From assembly GCA_963730535.1 (NCBI GenBank), contig CAVSRU010000007.1, positions 314,838-378,837 on the forward strand: a stretch of DNA of 64,000 nt, given 5' to 3'. Shown here one piece after another: positions 24,968-33,249 of the stretch. The stretch's first letter is position 1. Every line of letters begins with the position of its first letter. The notes beneath the pieces are model-generated. The model did no database searches, was not told where the DNA came from, and saw only the letters and a program-made list of their open reading frames with translations. This DNA comes from DASSUW01 sp963730535. GTDB lineage: Bacteria; Actinomycetota; Thermoleophilia; Solirubrobacterales; Solirubrobacteraceae. The position numbers and the translations under genes are program-made.

Positions 24968-24991
24968 AAAGGCCTGCGTTGGCAGGCCTTT
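24968..24991 (-). terminator. intrinsic terminator after tRNA-fMet
   Basis: AAAGGCCTGC-GTTG-GCAGGCCTTT is a perfect 10-bp hairpin with T-rich ends, immediately downstream of the minus-strand tRNA. Because it is symmetric it may act in both directions. Confidence 0.75.
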
Positions 24992-24996
24992 CGGAG

Positions 24997-25070
<74 letters not shown>

Positions 25071-25106
25071 TCGCGACCGCGCATGCTAGCACTCGCAACC
25101 GGATGA

Positions 25107-26711
25107 TCAAGCCGCGCCGAACCGCTCGCGGAGGGTCTTCTTGGAGAACTTCCCGACCGAGGTCTTGGGCACCTCGTCGATGATCTCGACGCGCTCCGGG
25201 ATCCACCAGCGCGCCACCCGATCCGACAGGAAATCGCGCAGGATGGCGGCGTCGAGCGCCTCGCCGTCCTCCGGCACGACGCACGCCAGCGGGCGCTCTC
25301 CCCACTTCTCGTCGGGCACCGCGATGACGGCCGCCTCGCGGACCGCCGGGTGGGCCATGATCTCGTTCTCGAGCTCGACGGAGGAGATCCACTCGCCGCC
25401 CGACTTGACGAGGTCCTTGGTGCGGTCGACGAGGCGGATGTAGCCGTCGGCGGAGATCGTGGCGACGTCGCCCGTGCGCAGCCAGCCGTCGTCCGTGAAC
25501 GACCCCTCGGAGCCCTCCTGGCGGTAGTAGGACGCGGCGACCCACGGCCCGGCGACCTGCAGCTCGCCGCGCGCCTCGCCGTCCCACGGCAGGTCGTCCG
25601 CGGTGCCCGGCTCGACGATCCGGACGTCCACCAGCGGCGCGATCACGCCCTGGCTGGAGCGCACCTCCGCGAGCTCCTCCTCGGTGCGGCCGGCGAGCGA
25701 GCTGCGGAGGTTGCAGACCGCCCCGATCGGGCTCGTCTCGGTCATGCCCCAGGCCTGGAGGATCGGCATCCCGACCCGCTCGCGATACGCCTCCGACAGG
25801 GCGCGGGGCACCGCCGAGCCGCCGCACAGGATCGTCCGCAGCGCGCTCAGGTCGCGCCCTTCGAGCTCGTCGAGCGCACCCATCCAGATCGTCGGCACGC
25901 CCGCCGCCACCGTCACCCGCTCGTCCTCGATCAGCCCTGCGATCGCCGCCGGCGTCATCTGCGGCCCGGGCATGACGAGCGAGGCGCCCGCCATCACCGC
26001 CGCGTGTGCGAGGCCCCAGGCGTTGGCATGGAACATCGGCACGACCGGCAGGATCGTGTCCCGCTCGCTGACGCCGATCGTGTCCGCGAGCATCGCGCCC
26101 AGGCAATGCAGGACCGTCGAGCGATGGGAGTAGACGACGCCCTTCGGATGGCCCGTCGTGCCGCTCGTGTAACACATGGCCGCCGCCCGGTCCTCGTCGT
26201 CGATCGAGAACTCGGCCGGGTCGGCGCCGGCCAGCAGCTCCTCGTAGTCGAGGATCCGGTCGTCGGCCGGGACGTCGCCGGCGCCGTCGTCCATGACCAC
26301 GATCCGCTTGACGGTCGGGAACCCGTCGACGAGCGGCCACAGCACGCCCACCAGCGAGCGGTCGACGAAGATGACCTCGTCCTCCGCGTGCTCGACGATG
26401 TAGCTGACCTGCTGGGGGAAGAGGCGGATGTTGAGCGTGTGCAGGACGCGCCCGCTACACGGCGCAGCGAAGTACAGCTCCAGGTGGCGGGCGGTGTTCC
26501 AGGCGAACGTCCCCACGCGTGCGTCGCCGGAGAGTCCCAGCCCGTCGAGCGCCCCGGCCAGGCGCCGCGTGCGCGCCGCCCAGTCGCCGTAGGTGGTCTC
26601 GGCGCGACCGGTGGCGGTGAGCGTCGTGATCGTCTTGTCGGCGAACAGCCGCTCGGCGCGCTCGAAGGCGTGGACGAGGGTCAGCGGGTGCGGCGACATC
26701 AGGCCCTTCAT
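25107..26711 (-). CDS. fatty-acyl-CoA synthetase (AMP-forming, AlkK/FadD-like)
   Basis: Activates a fatty or other carboxylic acid through an acyl-adenylate to acyl-CoA. The 534-residue enzyme starts at ATG 26711, with AGGAGG four bases upstream. Motifs: the P-loop YTSGTTGHPKGVVYSHRS near 188-205, QAWGMTETSP (A5), DGWLRTGD (A7), RTKDLVKSGGEWIS (A8) and the final catalytic lysine in TSVGKFSKK. The LNIRLFPQQ and PMFHANAWG stretches are typical of medium-chain AlkK-like ligases. Chain-length preference is not readable from the sequence. Confidence 0.9.
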   Translation of the reverse strand: MKGLMSPHPLTLVHAFERAERLFADKTITTLTATGRAETTYGDWAARTRRLAGALDGLGLSGDARVGTFAWNTARHLELYFAAPCSGRVLHTLNIRLFPQQVSYIVEHAEDEVIFVDRSLVGVLWPLVDGFPTVKRIVVMDDGAGDVPADDRILDYEELLAGADPAEFSIDDEDRAAAMCYTSGTTGHPKGVVYSHRSTVLHCLGAMLADTIGVSERDTILPVVPMFHANAWGLAHAAVMAGASLVMPGPQMTPAAIAGLIEDERVTVAAGVPTIWMGALDELEGRDLSALRTILCGGSAVPRALSEAYRERVGMPILQAWGMTETSPIGAVCNLRSSLAGRTEEELAEVRSSQGVIAPLVDVRIVEPGTADDLPWDGEARGELQVAGPWVAASYYRQEGSEGSFTDDGWLRTGDVATISADGYIRLVDRTKDLVKSGGEWISSVELENEIMAHPAVREAAVIAVPDEKWGERPLACVVPEDGEALDAAILRDFLSDRVARWWIPERVEIIDEVPKTSVGKFSKKTLRERFGAA

Positions 26712-26731
26712 CGATCCTCCTCGTACGGCTC

Positions 26732-27682
26732 CTACAACCCCAGGCGCGCGAGCTCGATCGCCGGGCAGCGGTCCATCACGACGTGCAGGCCGGCCTGGCG
26801 CGCTCGCGACGCGGCGTCCTCGTCGATCACCCCGAGCTGCATCCAGACGGCGCCGGCGCCCACGGCGATCGCCTCGTCCACGTGCGCCCCGGCCTTGGAC
26901 GCGCGGCGGAAGATGTCGACGACCTCGACCGGCTCGCCGATCGCCTCCAGGGACGGATACGCGCGCTCCCCGAGGATCTCGCCGGCCAGCGGGTTGACCG
27001 GGATGACCCGGTGGCCGCGGCGCTGGAGGAGCGCGGCGATCCGGTGCGAGTCACGCGACGCGTCGGGGGAGCAGCCCACCACGGCCCACGTCCGCGTGGA
27101 GGTGAGGATCCCCCGTACGTCCTCGACCGGAGGCATCACCGACGAGCATGGGTGCACGGCGAGCAGCCGGCGCTCGGCCAGCCGCTCGAGCACCAGCGCG
27201 GTGTCGGCGATCGGTACGCCGGTGAGGTGCTCCTCGCGCCGCTCGAAGTCGTCGACGATCGCGTCAACGGAAGCGCGGTACGCGTCCCGGTCGCGCGCGG
27301 CCAGCGCGGCCACGGCATCTGCGGCGCGGCCGAACGCGTCCGACCCGGCGCGCATGACCTCGGCCGCCCGCGCCGCACCCGCGTCGTCCCCCGCCGAGAG
27401 CGAGGCGAGCGCGAGCGCCCACGCCGCCGGGGGCGAGTCGGCCTCGTCGCCGAGCTGCTCGCGCACGTACGGCGCCGGCTCGTCCCCCGCCAGCACCGAC
27501 GCCTTGGCGTAGCCGACCAGCCGCCCGAACGCGCGTGGCGGGGCCGCCTCCCAGGAGGCGCGGTACCGCTCCGCCGCCCGGCGCAACGCGGCGCGGGCGT
27601 CGTCGCCCGCCAGCAGCGCGCGCTGGGCGTCGCCGTCCGCGGCGATCGCCTCCCACATGGCGTCCTCGTGGGTCGCCGTCAC
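26732..27682 (-). CDS. CoA-binding domain protein with N-terminal helical domain
   Basis: A 316-residue protein from GTG 27682. The C-terminal ~130 residues are a stand-alone CoA-binding Rossmann domain (TWAVVGCSPDASRDSHRIAALLQRRGHRVIPVNPLAGEILG, ending VVMDRCPAIE) of the YccU type. The first ~170 residues are an Ala-rich helical domain resembling actinobacterial DUF3151 (RFGRLVGYAKASVLAGDEPAPYVREQLG-like). This pairing looks like a fusion of two normally separate proteins. It follows the acyl-CoA synthetase within 20 bases on the same strand. Function unknown. Confidence 0.75.
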   Translation of the reverse strand: MTATHEDAMWEAIAADGDAQRALLAGDDARAALRRAAERYRASWEAAPPRAFGRLVGYAKASVLAGDEPAPYVREQLGDEADSPPAAWALALASLSAGDDAGAARAAEVMRAGSDAFGRAADAVAALAARDRDAYRASVDAIVDDFERREEHLTGVPIADTALVLERLAERRLLAVHPCSSVMPPVEDVRGILTSTRTWAVVGCSPDASRDSHRIAALLQRRGHRVIPVNPLAGEILGERAYPSLEAIGEPVEVVDIFRRASKAGAHVDEAIAVGAGAVWMQLGVIDEDAASRARQAGLHVVMDRCPAIELARLGL

Positions 27683-27691
27683 GAGCCGATC

Positions 27692-28405
27692 CTACGCCAG
27701 CAGCGCGCGCAGCCGCTGGGCGTTGCGAACCGCGAAGCCCTCCCAGTCGTTGTTGAAGTAGACGAACGCCTCGCCGAGCGCCGCGACCCGCGGGGCGAGC
27801 TCGCGCAGCTCGCTCTCGCTGTAGTTGCCGCGCCGGCCGCGCCCGTAGTGGAACCGCACGAACGACCAGTCCGCCGTCTTCACCCACGGCTGCCACGGGC
27901 GGGCGGGATGGTGGCCGATGGCGAGCGCCACGCCGTGCCAGCGGAGCAGCTCGAGGACCTCGTCGGTGAACCAGCTCTCGTGGCGGAACTCGAACGCGTG
28001 CCGTCCGTCCGGCAGCGCGTCGAGCGCGGCCGCCAGCCGGGGCACGTCGCGCCGGAACCGCTCCGGGAGCTGCCACAGGACCGGGCCGAGCTTCGGCGAG
28101 GCGGCGAGCGGCGCGATCGCGTCGTAGAAGCGCTGGATCCCCTGGTCGAGGTCGGTCAGCCGCTTGAAGTGCGTGAGGTACTGGCTCGCCTTGACGGCGA
28201 ACACGAAGTCCGGCGGCGTGACCCGCACCCACTCCTCTACGGCCTTCGGCTTCGCCAGCCGGTAGAAGGTGGAGTTGACCTCGACGGTGTCGAACAGCGT
28301 CGCGTAGTGCTCCAGCCAGCGCCGCGCGGGCAGCCCCTTGGGGTACACCCGCTCCCGCCAGTCGGCGTAGTTCCAGCCCGAGCAGCCGACGCGGATCGTG
28401 CCCAT
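27692..28405 (-). CDS. DUF72 (YecE-like) TIM-barrel protein
   Basis: A 237-residue protein from ATG 28405 (MGTIRVGCSGWNYADWRERVYP). The opening RVGCSGWNY...FYPKGL-like pattern, NSTFYRLAK, FVFAVKASQYLTH, FEFRHESWF and FVYFNNDWEGFAVRNA are diagnostic of DUF72. The biochemical role of the family is not established. It lies 9 bases from the CoA-binding gene, probably in the same transcript, and is divergent from the dehydrogenase at 28425 across only 19 bp. Confidence 0.9.
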   Translation of the reverse strand: MGTIRVGCSGWNYADWRERVYPKGLPARRWLEHYATLFDTVEVNSTFYRLAKPKAVEEWVRVTPPDFVFAVKASQYLTHFKRLTDLDQGIQRFYDAIAPLAASPKLGPVLWQLPERFRRDVPRLAAALDALPDGRHAFEFRHESWFTDEVLELLRWHGVALAIGHHPARPWQPWVKTADWSFVRFHYGRGRRGNYSESELRELAPRVAALGEAFVYFNNDWEGFAVRNAQRLRALLA

Positions 28406-28424
28406 GCCGGGAGAATGCCCGTCG

Positions 28425-29348
28425 ATGGCACGGGTATTCGTCACCCGCGAGCTTCCGTTCCCCGCGCTCGAGCGGCTCGAGGCCGAGCACGAGGTCGACA
28501 CGTGGCCGGGAGACCTCGCGCCGGAGCCCGAGGAGCTCCGCCGGCACACGAGCCAGGCCGACGGCCTGCTGTCGATGGTCGCCGACCGCGTCGACGAGAC
28601 GCTGCTCGACGCCGCCCCGAACCTTCGCGCGATCGCCAACTATGCGGTCGGGACCGACAACATCGACCTCGAGGCGGCGGCGGCCCGGGGCATCCCGGTC
28701 GGCAACACGCCCGACGTGCTGACCGACGCGACCGCCGACCTCGCCTTCGCGCTCATCCTCGCGCTTGCGCGCGGGATCGTGTCCGGCGCCGCGACGGTCC
28801 GCGCGGGAGAGTGGCGCACGTGGGAGCCGGCCGGCGACCTCGGGACCGACCTGGCCGGCGCCACGCTCGGGATCGTCGGCCGCGGCCGGATCGGCGAGGC
28901 GGTCGCGCGCCGCGCCGCCGGGTTCGGGATGGACGTCGTCCACAGCTCCCGCTCCTCCGGCCTGCCCCTCGACGAGCTGCTGGAACGGGCCGACGTCGTC
29001 TCCCTCCACACGCCGCTCACCCCCGAAACCCGGCACCTGATCGACGAGCAGGCGCTCGCCCGCATGAAGCCGACCGCGCTGCTCGTCAACACCGCGCGCG
29101 GCGGCATCGTCGACCAGGACGCGCTGCGGGAGGCGCTGATCGACGGCCGGATCGGCGGCGCGGCGCTCGACGTCACGGACCCCGAGCCGCTCCCCGGCGA
29201 CCACCCGCTGCTCGACGCGCCGAACCTGCTCGTCGTCCCGCACCTCGGGTCGGCCACCCGGCGCACCCGTGCGAGGATGGCCGAGATGGCCGTCGAGAAC
29301 CTGCTGGCCGCGCTCGACGGCCGCCCGATGCCGCACGCCGTCGCGTGA
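28425..29348 (+). CDS. D-2-hydroxyacid dehydrogenase (glyoxylate reductase-like)
   Basis: NAD(P)H-dependent oxidoreductase of 307 residues from ATG 28425 (MARVFVTRELPFPALERL). It has the family layout: catalytic-domain AIANYAVGTDNIDLEAAAARG, NAD-binding GIVGRGRIGEAVARRAAGFGMDV, catalytic Arg in NTARGGIVD, Glu in DVTDPEPLP and His in VPHLGSAT. The N-terminal sequence is closest to glyoxylate/hydroxypyruvate reductases (GyaR). It is coupled to the downstream phosphatase by a GTGA overlap. Confidence 0.9.
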   Translation: MARVFVTRELPFPALERLEAEHEVDTWPGDLAPEPEELRRHTSQADGLLSMVADRVDETLLDAAPNLRAIANYAVGTDNIDLEAAAARGIPVGNTPDVLTDATADLAFALILALARGIVSGAATVRAGEWRTWEPAGDLGTDLAGATLGIVGRGRIGEAVARRAAGFGMDVVHSSRSSGLPLDELLERADVVSLHTPLTPETRHLIDEQALARMKPTALLVNTARGGIVDQDALREALIDGRIGGAALDVTDPEPLPGDHPLLDAPNLLVVPHLGSATRRTRARMAEMAVENLLAALDGRPMPHAVA

Positions 29349-30256
29349 GCCGCGTCGCGGTCGTCGACATCGGCACCAACTCCACTCGCCTGCTCGTGGC
29401 CGAGCCGGAGGGCGACAGCCTGCGCGAGCTGGCGCGCGAGTCGATCGTCACGCGGCTCGGCGAGGGCGTCGACGCCACCGGCCGGCTCGGCGACGAGCCG
29501 CAGGCGCGCGTGTTCCGCGTGCTCGACGGCTTCCGCGAGACGATGGACGCCCACGACGCCGACGTGCGCACGGCGGTCATGACCTCCGCGGTGCGCGACG
29601 CGGCGAACGGCGCGCAGTTCGCCGACACGGTGCGCGAGCGCTACGGGCTGACCGGCCGCACGCTCTCAGGCGACGAGGAGGCGAGGCTGACCTTCCTCGG
29701 CGCCACGTCGACCCGCGCGGACGGCGGCGTGCTGCTGGTGATCGACATCGGCGGCGGGTCGACCGAGATGGTCGAGGGCGAGCGCGGCGAGGTCGAGTTC
29801 CACGTCTCCACCCAGGTCGGCGTCGTGCGTCACACCGAGCGCTTCCTGCACGACGATCCGCCCGCCCCCGGCGAGCTGGAGGCGCTCGCCGGGGCCGCAC
29901 GCGAGACGATCGAGGCCGCCGTGCCCGCGGCCGTTCGAGAGCGCGTCCAGGCGGCGGTGGCGGTGGCCGGCACCGCCACCCAGCTGGCGGCGATCGACCT
30001 CGCGCTCGAGCCCTACGACCGCAGCCGGGTCGAGGGGCACCGCCTCCCCCGGGAACGGCTCGAGGCGCTGCGCGACCGCCTGGCCGCCGTCCCGCTCGCA
30101 GAGCGGCGCCAGATCACCGGCCTCGACCCCGCCCGCGCGCCGACGATCGTGGCCGGGGTGGCGATCCTGCTGGAGGTCGTCAGCGCCTTCGGGCTCGACG
30201 GCGTCGAGGTCTCAGAGCGCGACATCCTGTGGGGCGTGGCCCTCGACACCACCTGA
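29345..30256 (+). CDS. ppx: exopolyphosphatase / guanosine pentaphosphate phosphatase (Ppx/GppA)
   Basis: Hydrolyses polyphosphate or pppGpp; 303 residues from GTG 29345, overlapping the dehydrogenase stop. It is an ASKHA fold with RVAVVDIGTNSTRLLVA at the N-terminus, MTSAVRDAANG, ISGDEEA-like LSGDEEARLTF and the second phosphate loop VIDIGGGSTEMV. At about 300 residues it is the short, two-domain actinobacterial type without the C-terminal HD-like extension of E. coli Ppx. The very long open frame upstream of 29345 is a shadow. Confidence 0.92.
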   Translation: MSRVAVVDIGTNSTRLLVAEPEGDSLRELARESIVTRLGEGVDATGRLGDEPQARVFRVLDGFRETMDAHDADVRTAVMTSAVRDAANGAQFADTVRERYGLTGRTLSGDEEARLTFLGATSTRADGGVLLVIDIGGGSTEMVEGERGEVEFHVSTQVGVVRHTERFLHDDPPAPGELEALAGAARETIEAAVPAAVRERVQAAVAVAGTATQLAAIDLALEPYDRSRVEGHRLPRERLEALRDRLAAVPLAERRQITGLDPARAPTIVAGVAILLEVVSAFGLDGVEVSERDILWGVALDTT

Positions 30257-30288
30257 GAAAAGAGTTGGTTCCCTGGACAATTGTTCGA

Positions 30289-30318
30289 TTGCAAACTTGC
30301 TTTAGGCCCCTGGATACT
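30289..30318 (+). promoter_or_regulatory. putative promoter in the ppx downstream intergenic region
   Basis: TTGCAA (30289-30294), an 18-bp spacer and GATACT (30313-30318), in an unusually AT-rich patch after the ppx stop. It would start a transcript near 30325. Confidence 0.35.
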
Positions 30319-30324
30319 CCAATG

Positions 30325-30510
30325 CGTCGGAAAGGGCGGTCGTGCCTCCCGCCGCTGTCCTATCCGGCGCATAGGCCCGGGCGATGCCGCATCATCGGCG
30401 CCTCCCGCCGTCCGGGCCACCCAATAGGCCCCCTAAGGCACGTACCCCTGCCCGTCCTGACGGGGCCATCTTGAAGCCGCCCGCCCCCGCCGCGGGCGGC
30501 TTCACTTTTC
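30325..30510 (+). ncRNA. candidate structured non-coding RNA
   Basis: The 264-bp gap between ppx and the convergent ThDP gene has no credible reading frame. It has a promoter-like element, nested complementary segments and a strong terminator. CGTGCCT (30341-30347) pairs with AGGCACG (30436-30442). Inside, CCTAT/ATAGG (30359-30375) and GGCCCGG/CCGGGCC (30374-30418) can form stems. Size (about 180 nt) and closing-stem architecture recall 6S-like RNAs, but no family signature is recognised. Confidence 0.35.
30473..30510 (+). terminator. strong intrinsic terminator
   Basis: GAAGCCGCCCGC (30473-30484), a 7-nt loop and GCGGGCGGCTTC (30492-30503), followed by ACTTTTC: a 12-bp GC-rich stem with a T-run. 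It ends transcription from ppx or the candidate RNA just before the convergent gene end at 30521. Confidence 0.8.
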
Positions 30511-30520
30511 GGAGCCGTAC

Positions 30521-32152
30521 CTAGGCGAGATTCGCGGAGCGCGGGTAGGCGATCGACGGGTCGGTGAGCACGTTGACGAGCGCCGGGCCGCCGGCCGCGA
30601 GCGCGCGCTCGAGCGCCGGCCGCAGCTCGGCCGGCGTGCGCACCAGCTCGCCGTGGGCGCCGAGCGCGCGCACCACCTCGTCGTAGCGGGTGGCGGGTCG
30701 CAGGTCGGCGGCCACCGAGTACCCATAGATGAACTCCATCGGGTGCTTCTCGAGCCCCCAGATCCCGTTGTTGCCCATCACGCCGACCACGCCGACGCCG
30801 TGGCGCGCCAGCGTGTCGAACTCCATGCCCGAGAAGCCGAATGCCCCGTCACCGAGCAGGAGCACGACCTGCCGCTCGGGGTGCGCGAGCTTGGCCGCCA
30901 GCGCGTAGCCCGGCCCGCTGCCGAGGCAGCCGAACGGCCCGGGGTCCAGCCAGCAGCCGGGCGTGTACGAGTCGACGACCCGCCCGGCGTAGGAGACGAA
31001 GTCGCCGCCGTCGCCGACCACGATCGCGTCACGGTCGAGCACCTGGGCCAACTCGCCGTACACGCGCATCGGGTGCAGCGGCGCCCGCTCGTCGGTGAGC
31101 TGCTCGCGCTCGGCGTCGCGCTTGGCCGTCTCCACGCCGCGCAGGTGCTCGAGCCAGCCGGCGTGGTCGGCGCCCGCCGAGCCCGCCAGCGCCGACAGCG
31201 TCTCGGCGATGTCGCCGTAGCACTCGGCCGCCACCGGGCGCGGGTGGTCGCGCTCCGGCTCGGCCAGGTCGACGGCGATGATCTCGGTCTGCTCCCCGAA
31301 CGCCTCGCCGAAGCCGAGCCGGAAGTCCATCGGGACGCCGGCGACGACGGCGACGTCGGCGTCCTTGAGCGCCGCGCTGCGCGCGCGTGCGAAGAAGCAG
31401 TCGTGGTCGGCGGGCAGGCAGCCGCGCGCGAGCCCGTTCAGGAAGACGGGCACGCCCACGGCCTCGGCCAGCTCGGTCAGGGCGCGCTCCCCGTGGCCCC
31501 AGTAGAGGTTGGTGCCGGCCATCACGACCGGGCGCTCGGCGTCCCGCAGGAGCGCCGTCGCTCGGTCGAGCTGCCCGGCGTCGGCACGAGGCCGCGCCGG
31601 GGCACGGACGTCGGGCACCGGCGTCTCCTCCGCCTCCATGAAGACCACGTCGAGCGGGAAGTCGAGGAACGCGGGACCGGGATGGTCGCGCCGCATGACC
31701 GCCCACGCGTCGTCGATCAGCCCGGGGATCTCGGCCGTCGACGACGCCGTCGCCGCCAGCTTCACCAGCGGGCGCACGAACGGGACGTGGTCGATCTCCT
31801 GGAGCGAGCCGCGGCCCCACCGCATCGCCGGAGCGCGACCGCCGAGCACGAGCACCGGCGAGTGGTTCTGCTGCGCGGAGGCGATTGCGCTCATCCCGTT
31901 CGTGACCCCCGGCCCCGCGGTCAGCGCGGCGACGCCCGGCTCGCGCGTCACCTTCGCCCACCCTTCCGCCGCGAACGCGGCGGAGGCCTCGTGGCGGACG
32001 TCGACGATGTCGATGCCCTCGGCGCGGCAGCCGTCGTAGATCGAGAACAGGTGCCCGCCCGACAGTGTGAACAGCTTGCTCACCCCGTACGCCTTCAGCC
32101 TGCGGGCGACGAGGCGGCCGCCGTGCAGCGTCGTCGTCTCCTCAACGGTCAT
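30521..32152 (-). CDS. thiamine-diphosphate-dependent enzyme (acetolactate synthase / 2-hydroxyacyl-CoA lyase-like)
   Basis: A 543-residue ThDP enzyme with the three-domain layout of the acetohydroxyacid-synthase family. Catalytic Glu55 lies in VRHEASAAFAAEGWAK; GPGVTNGMSAIASAQQNHSPVLVLGG follows. The ThDP/Mg motif is GDGAFGFSGMEFDTL...MGNNGIWG near 430-458. The substrate loops do not match AHAS closely, no small-subunit gene is adjacent, and the DPGPFGCLGSGPGYALAAK segment is typical of the oxalyl-CoA decarboxylase/2-hydroxyacyl-CoA lyase branch. The reaction is therefore unassigned. Nearby genes give no pathway. Confidence 0.85.
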   Translation of the reverse strand: MTVEETTTLHGGRLVARRLKAYGVSKLFTLSGGHLFSIYDGCRAEGIDIVDVRHEASAAFAAEGWAKVTREPGVAALTAGPGVTNGMSAIASAQQNHSPVLVLGGRAPAMRWGRGSLQEIDHVPFVRPLVKLAATASSTAEIPGLIDDAWAVMRRDHPGPAFLDFPLDVVFMEAEETPVPDVRAPARPRADAGQLDRATALLRDAERPVVMAGTNLYWGHGERALTELAEAVGVPVFLNGLARGCLPADHDCFFARARSAALKDADVAVVAGVPMDFRLGFGEAFGEQTEIIAVDLAEPERDHPRPVAAECYGDIAETLSALAGSAGADHAGWLEHLRGVETAKRDAEREQLTDERAPLHPMRVYGELAQVLDRDAIVVGDGGDFVSYAGRVVDSYTPGCWLDPGPFGCLGSGPGYALAAKLAHPERQVVLLLGDGAFGFSGMEFDTLARHGVGVVGVMGNNGIWGLEKHPMEFIYGYSVAADLRPATRYDEVVRALGAHGELVRTPAELRPALERALAAGGPALVNVLTDPSIAYPRSANLA

Positions 32153-32236
32153 GGCGGCGCAATCTACCCCCCGGCCGGGGGGTTGGACGCCGTACGCGCG
32201 TGCTGCCCGTGCCGCGCGCGACTAGGGTCCGCTGGC

Positions 32237-32398
32237 ATGGAAAAGGTCAGAGAGATCCGCGACGCAGACCTCGAGCTGCTGCTCGCCGAGTCCGACCGCG
32301 AGGAGCCGTTCCTCGTCGCCCGGCGTCCGCCTGAGGGTCAGGAGCCGCGCGAGGAGATCGACGAGCAGATCCTCGCCGGGCTGATCACGCCTTACTAG
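32237..32398 (+). CDS. 53-residue acidic protein of unknown function
   Basis: A short frame (MEKVREIRDADLELLLAESD...) with many Glu/Asp residues and no membrane segment. A TAGGGT -10-like hexamer ends 8 bases before the ATG, the same spacing as at other leaderless-looking starts in this window, which supports a real gene. It is divergent from the ThDP gene and overlaps the end of the convergent thioredoxin-fold gene by 14 bases. Confidence 0.5.
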   Translation: MEKVREIRDADLELLLAESDREEPFLVARRPPEGQEPREEIDEQILAGLITPY

Positions 32399-33032
32399 CC
32401 GCGGCGGCCTGGATCCGCGCCGCGGCAGCGGCCTCGGTGACCTGGCCCTCGCCCCAGTAGAGCGACCGCCCGGCGCGCAGCGCCGGCAGCCGGTCCGCGC
32501 CGACGGCCAGCAGGCGCCGGCCCGCGGCTTCGATCGCCACGTCGCGCCGCCGCTCGCCCGCCGCGTGCAGGCAGCCTTCGAGACCGAGCCCGGCGGCCGC
32601 GGCCGCCTCCGCGAGGATCTCCGGGTCGTCGAGGTCGAAGCCGCCGCAGAAGGCGAGCCGGCCCGCGGCGAGGACGAACGCCGCGCCGCGGCCGCACTCC
32701 GCTGCGTAGGACGCGACCCGCATCGCGGCCGGGACGTCGGCCGGCCAGCTCTCCGGCCAGACCAGCGGCAACCGCAGCTCGCGCGCCCGCTGCTCGGCGG
32801 CTGAGCGCACGCCCTCGAGCGCGGCCTCGTCGGAGGCCAGCGAGCCGATGCGCAGCGCCGTGGACGACGCCGGCGTCCACGTGACGTCGTCGAACGCGCG
32901 CTCGACGCGCTCGGCGGCGAGGTACGTGAACGGGCAGGCGAGGTCGAACAGGAACTCGACCCGGATCCGCCGCTGTCGCGGAGCCGGCCGCCGTGCCTGT
33001 CGGTGATCCGCGAGCCTGATTACCTCACCCAT
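32385..33032 (-). CDS. thioredoxin-fold protein, DsbA / 2-hydroxychromene-2-carboxylate isomerase-like
   Basis: A 215-residue protein, ATG 33032 with GAAGGA about eight bases upstream. The fold signature is VEFLFDLACPFTYLAAERVERAF, matching the DSBA/HCCA-isomerase family (FDFxSPYxYLA), but the motif is ACPFTY with a single cysteine instead of a CxxC redox pair. The helical insertion (SYAAECGRGAAFVLAAGRLAF) and C-terminal VGADRLPALRAGRSLYWGE complete the domain. It is probably a glutathione/mycothiol-type isomerase or transferase rather than a disulphide oxidase. Substrate unknown. Confidence 0.72.
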   Translation of the reverse strand: MGEVIRLADHRQARRPAPRQRRIRVEFLFDLACPFTYLAAERVERAFDDVTWTPASSTALRIGSLASDEAALEGVRSAAEQRARELRLPLVWPESWPADVPAAMRVASYAAECGRGAAFVLAAGRLAFCGGFDLDDPEILAEAAAAAGLGLEGCLHAAGERRRDVAIEAAGRRLLAVGADRLPALRAGRSLYWGEGQVTEAAAAARIQAAAASKA

Positions 33033-33249
33033 GACTTAGTCCTTCGATCCGCCGTACGTCGTGGTCGATGCAGAACCGCTCGTCCTGCATCGGTAGGAAA
33101 CGAACCCTCCGGCGCATACTTGCGGTCTCTCGGGTTATCGGCCGCAACCGCAGAGGATCTGAAGAATGTCCACCACACGAAACCCTCCGCCCGGTGGTAG
33201 AGGTATGCTCTTGAAACCAGTCGGCCGTGCACCAGTTTCGAGGCGAAAG

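Noticed and set aside
26783..29344. A very long plus-strand frame leading into Ppx
   Set aside because: It is antisense to the CoA-binding and DUF72 genes and in a shadow frame of the dehydrogenase; only the part from 29345 encodes a recognisable protein.
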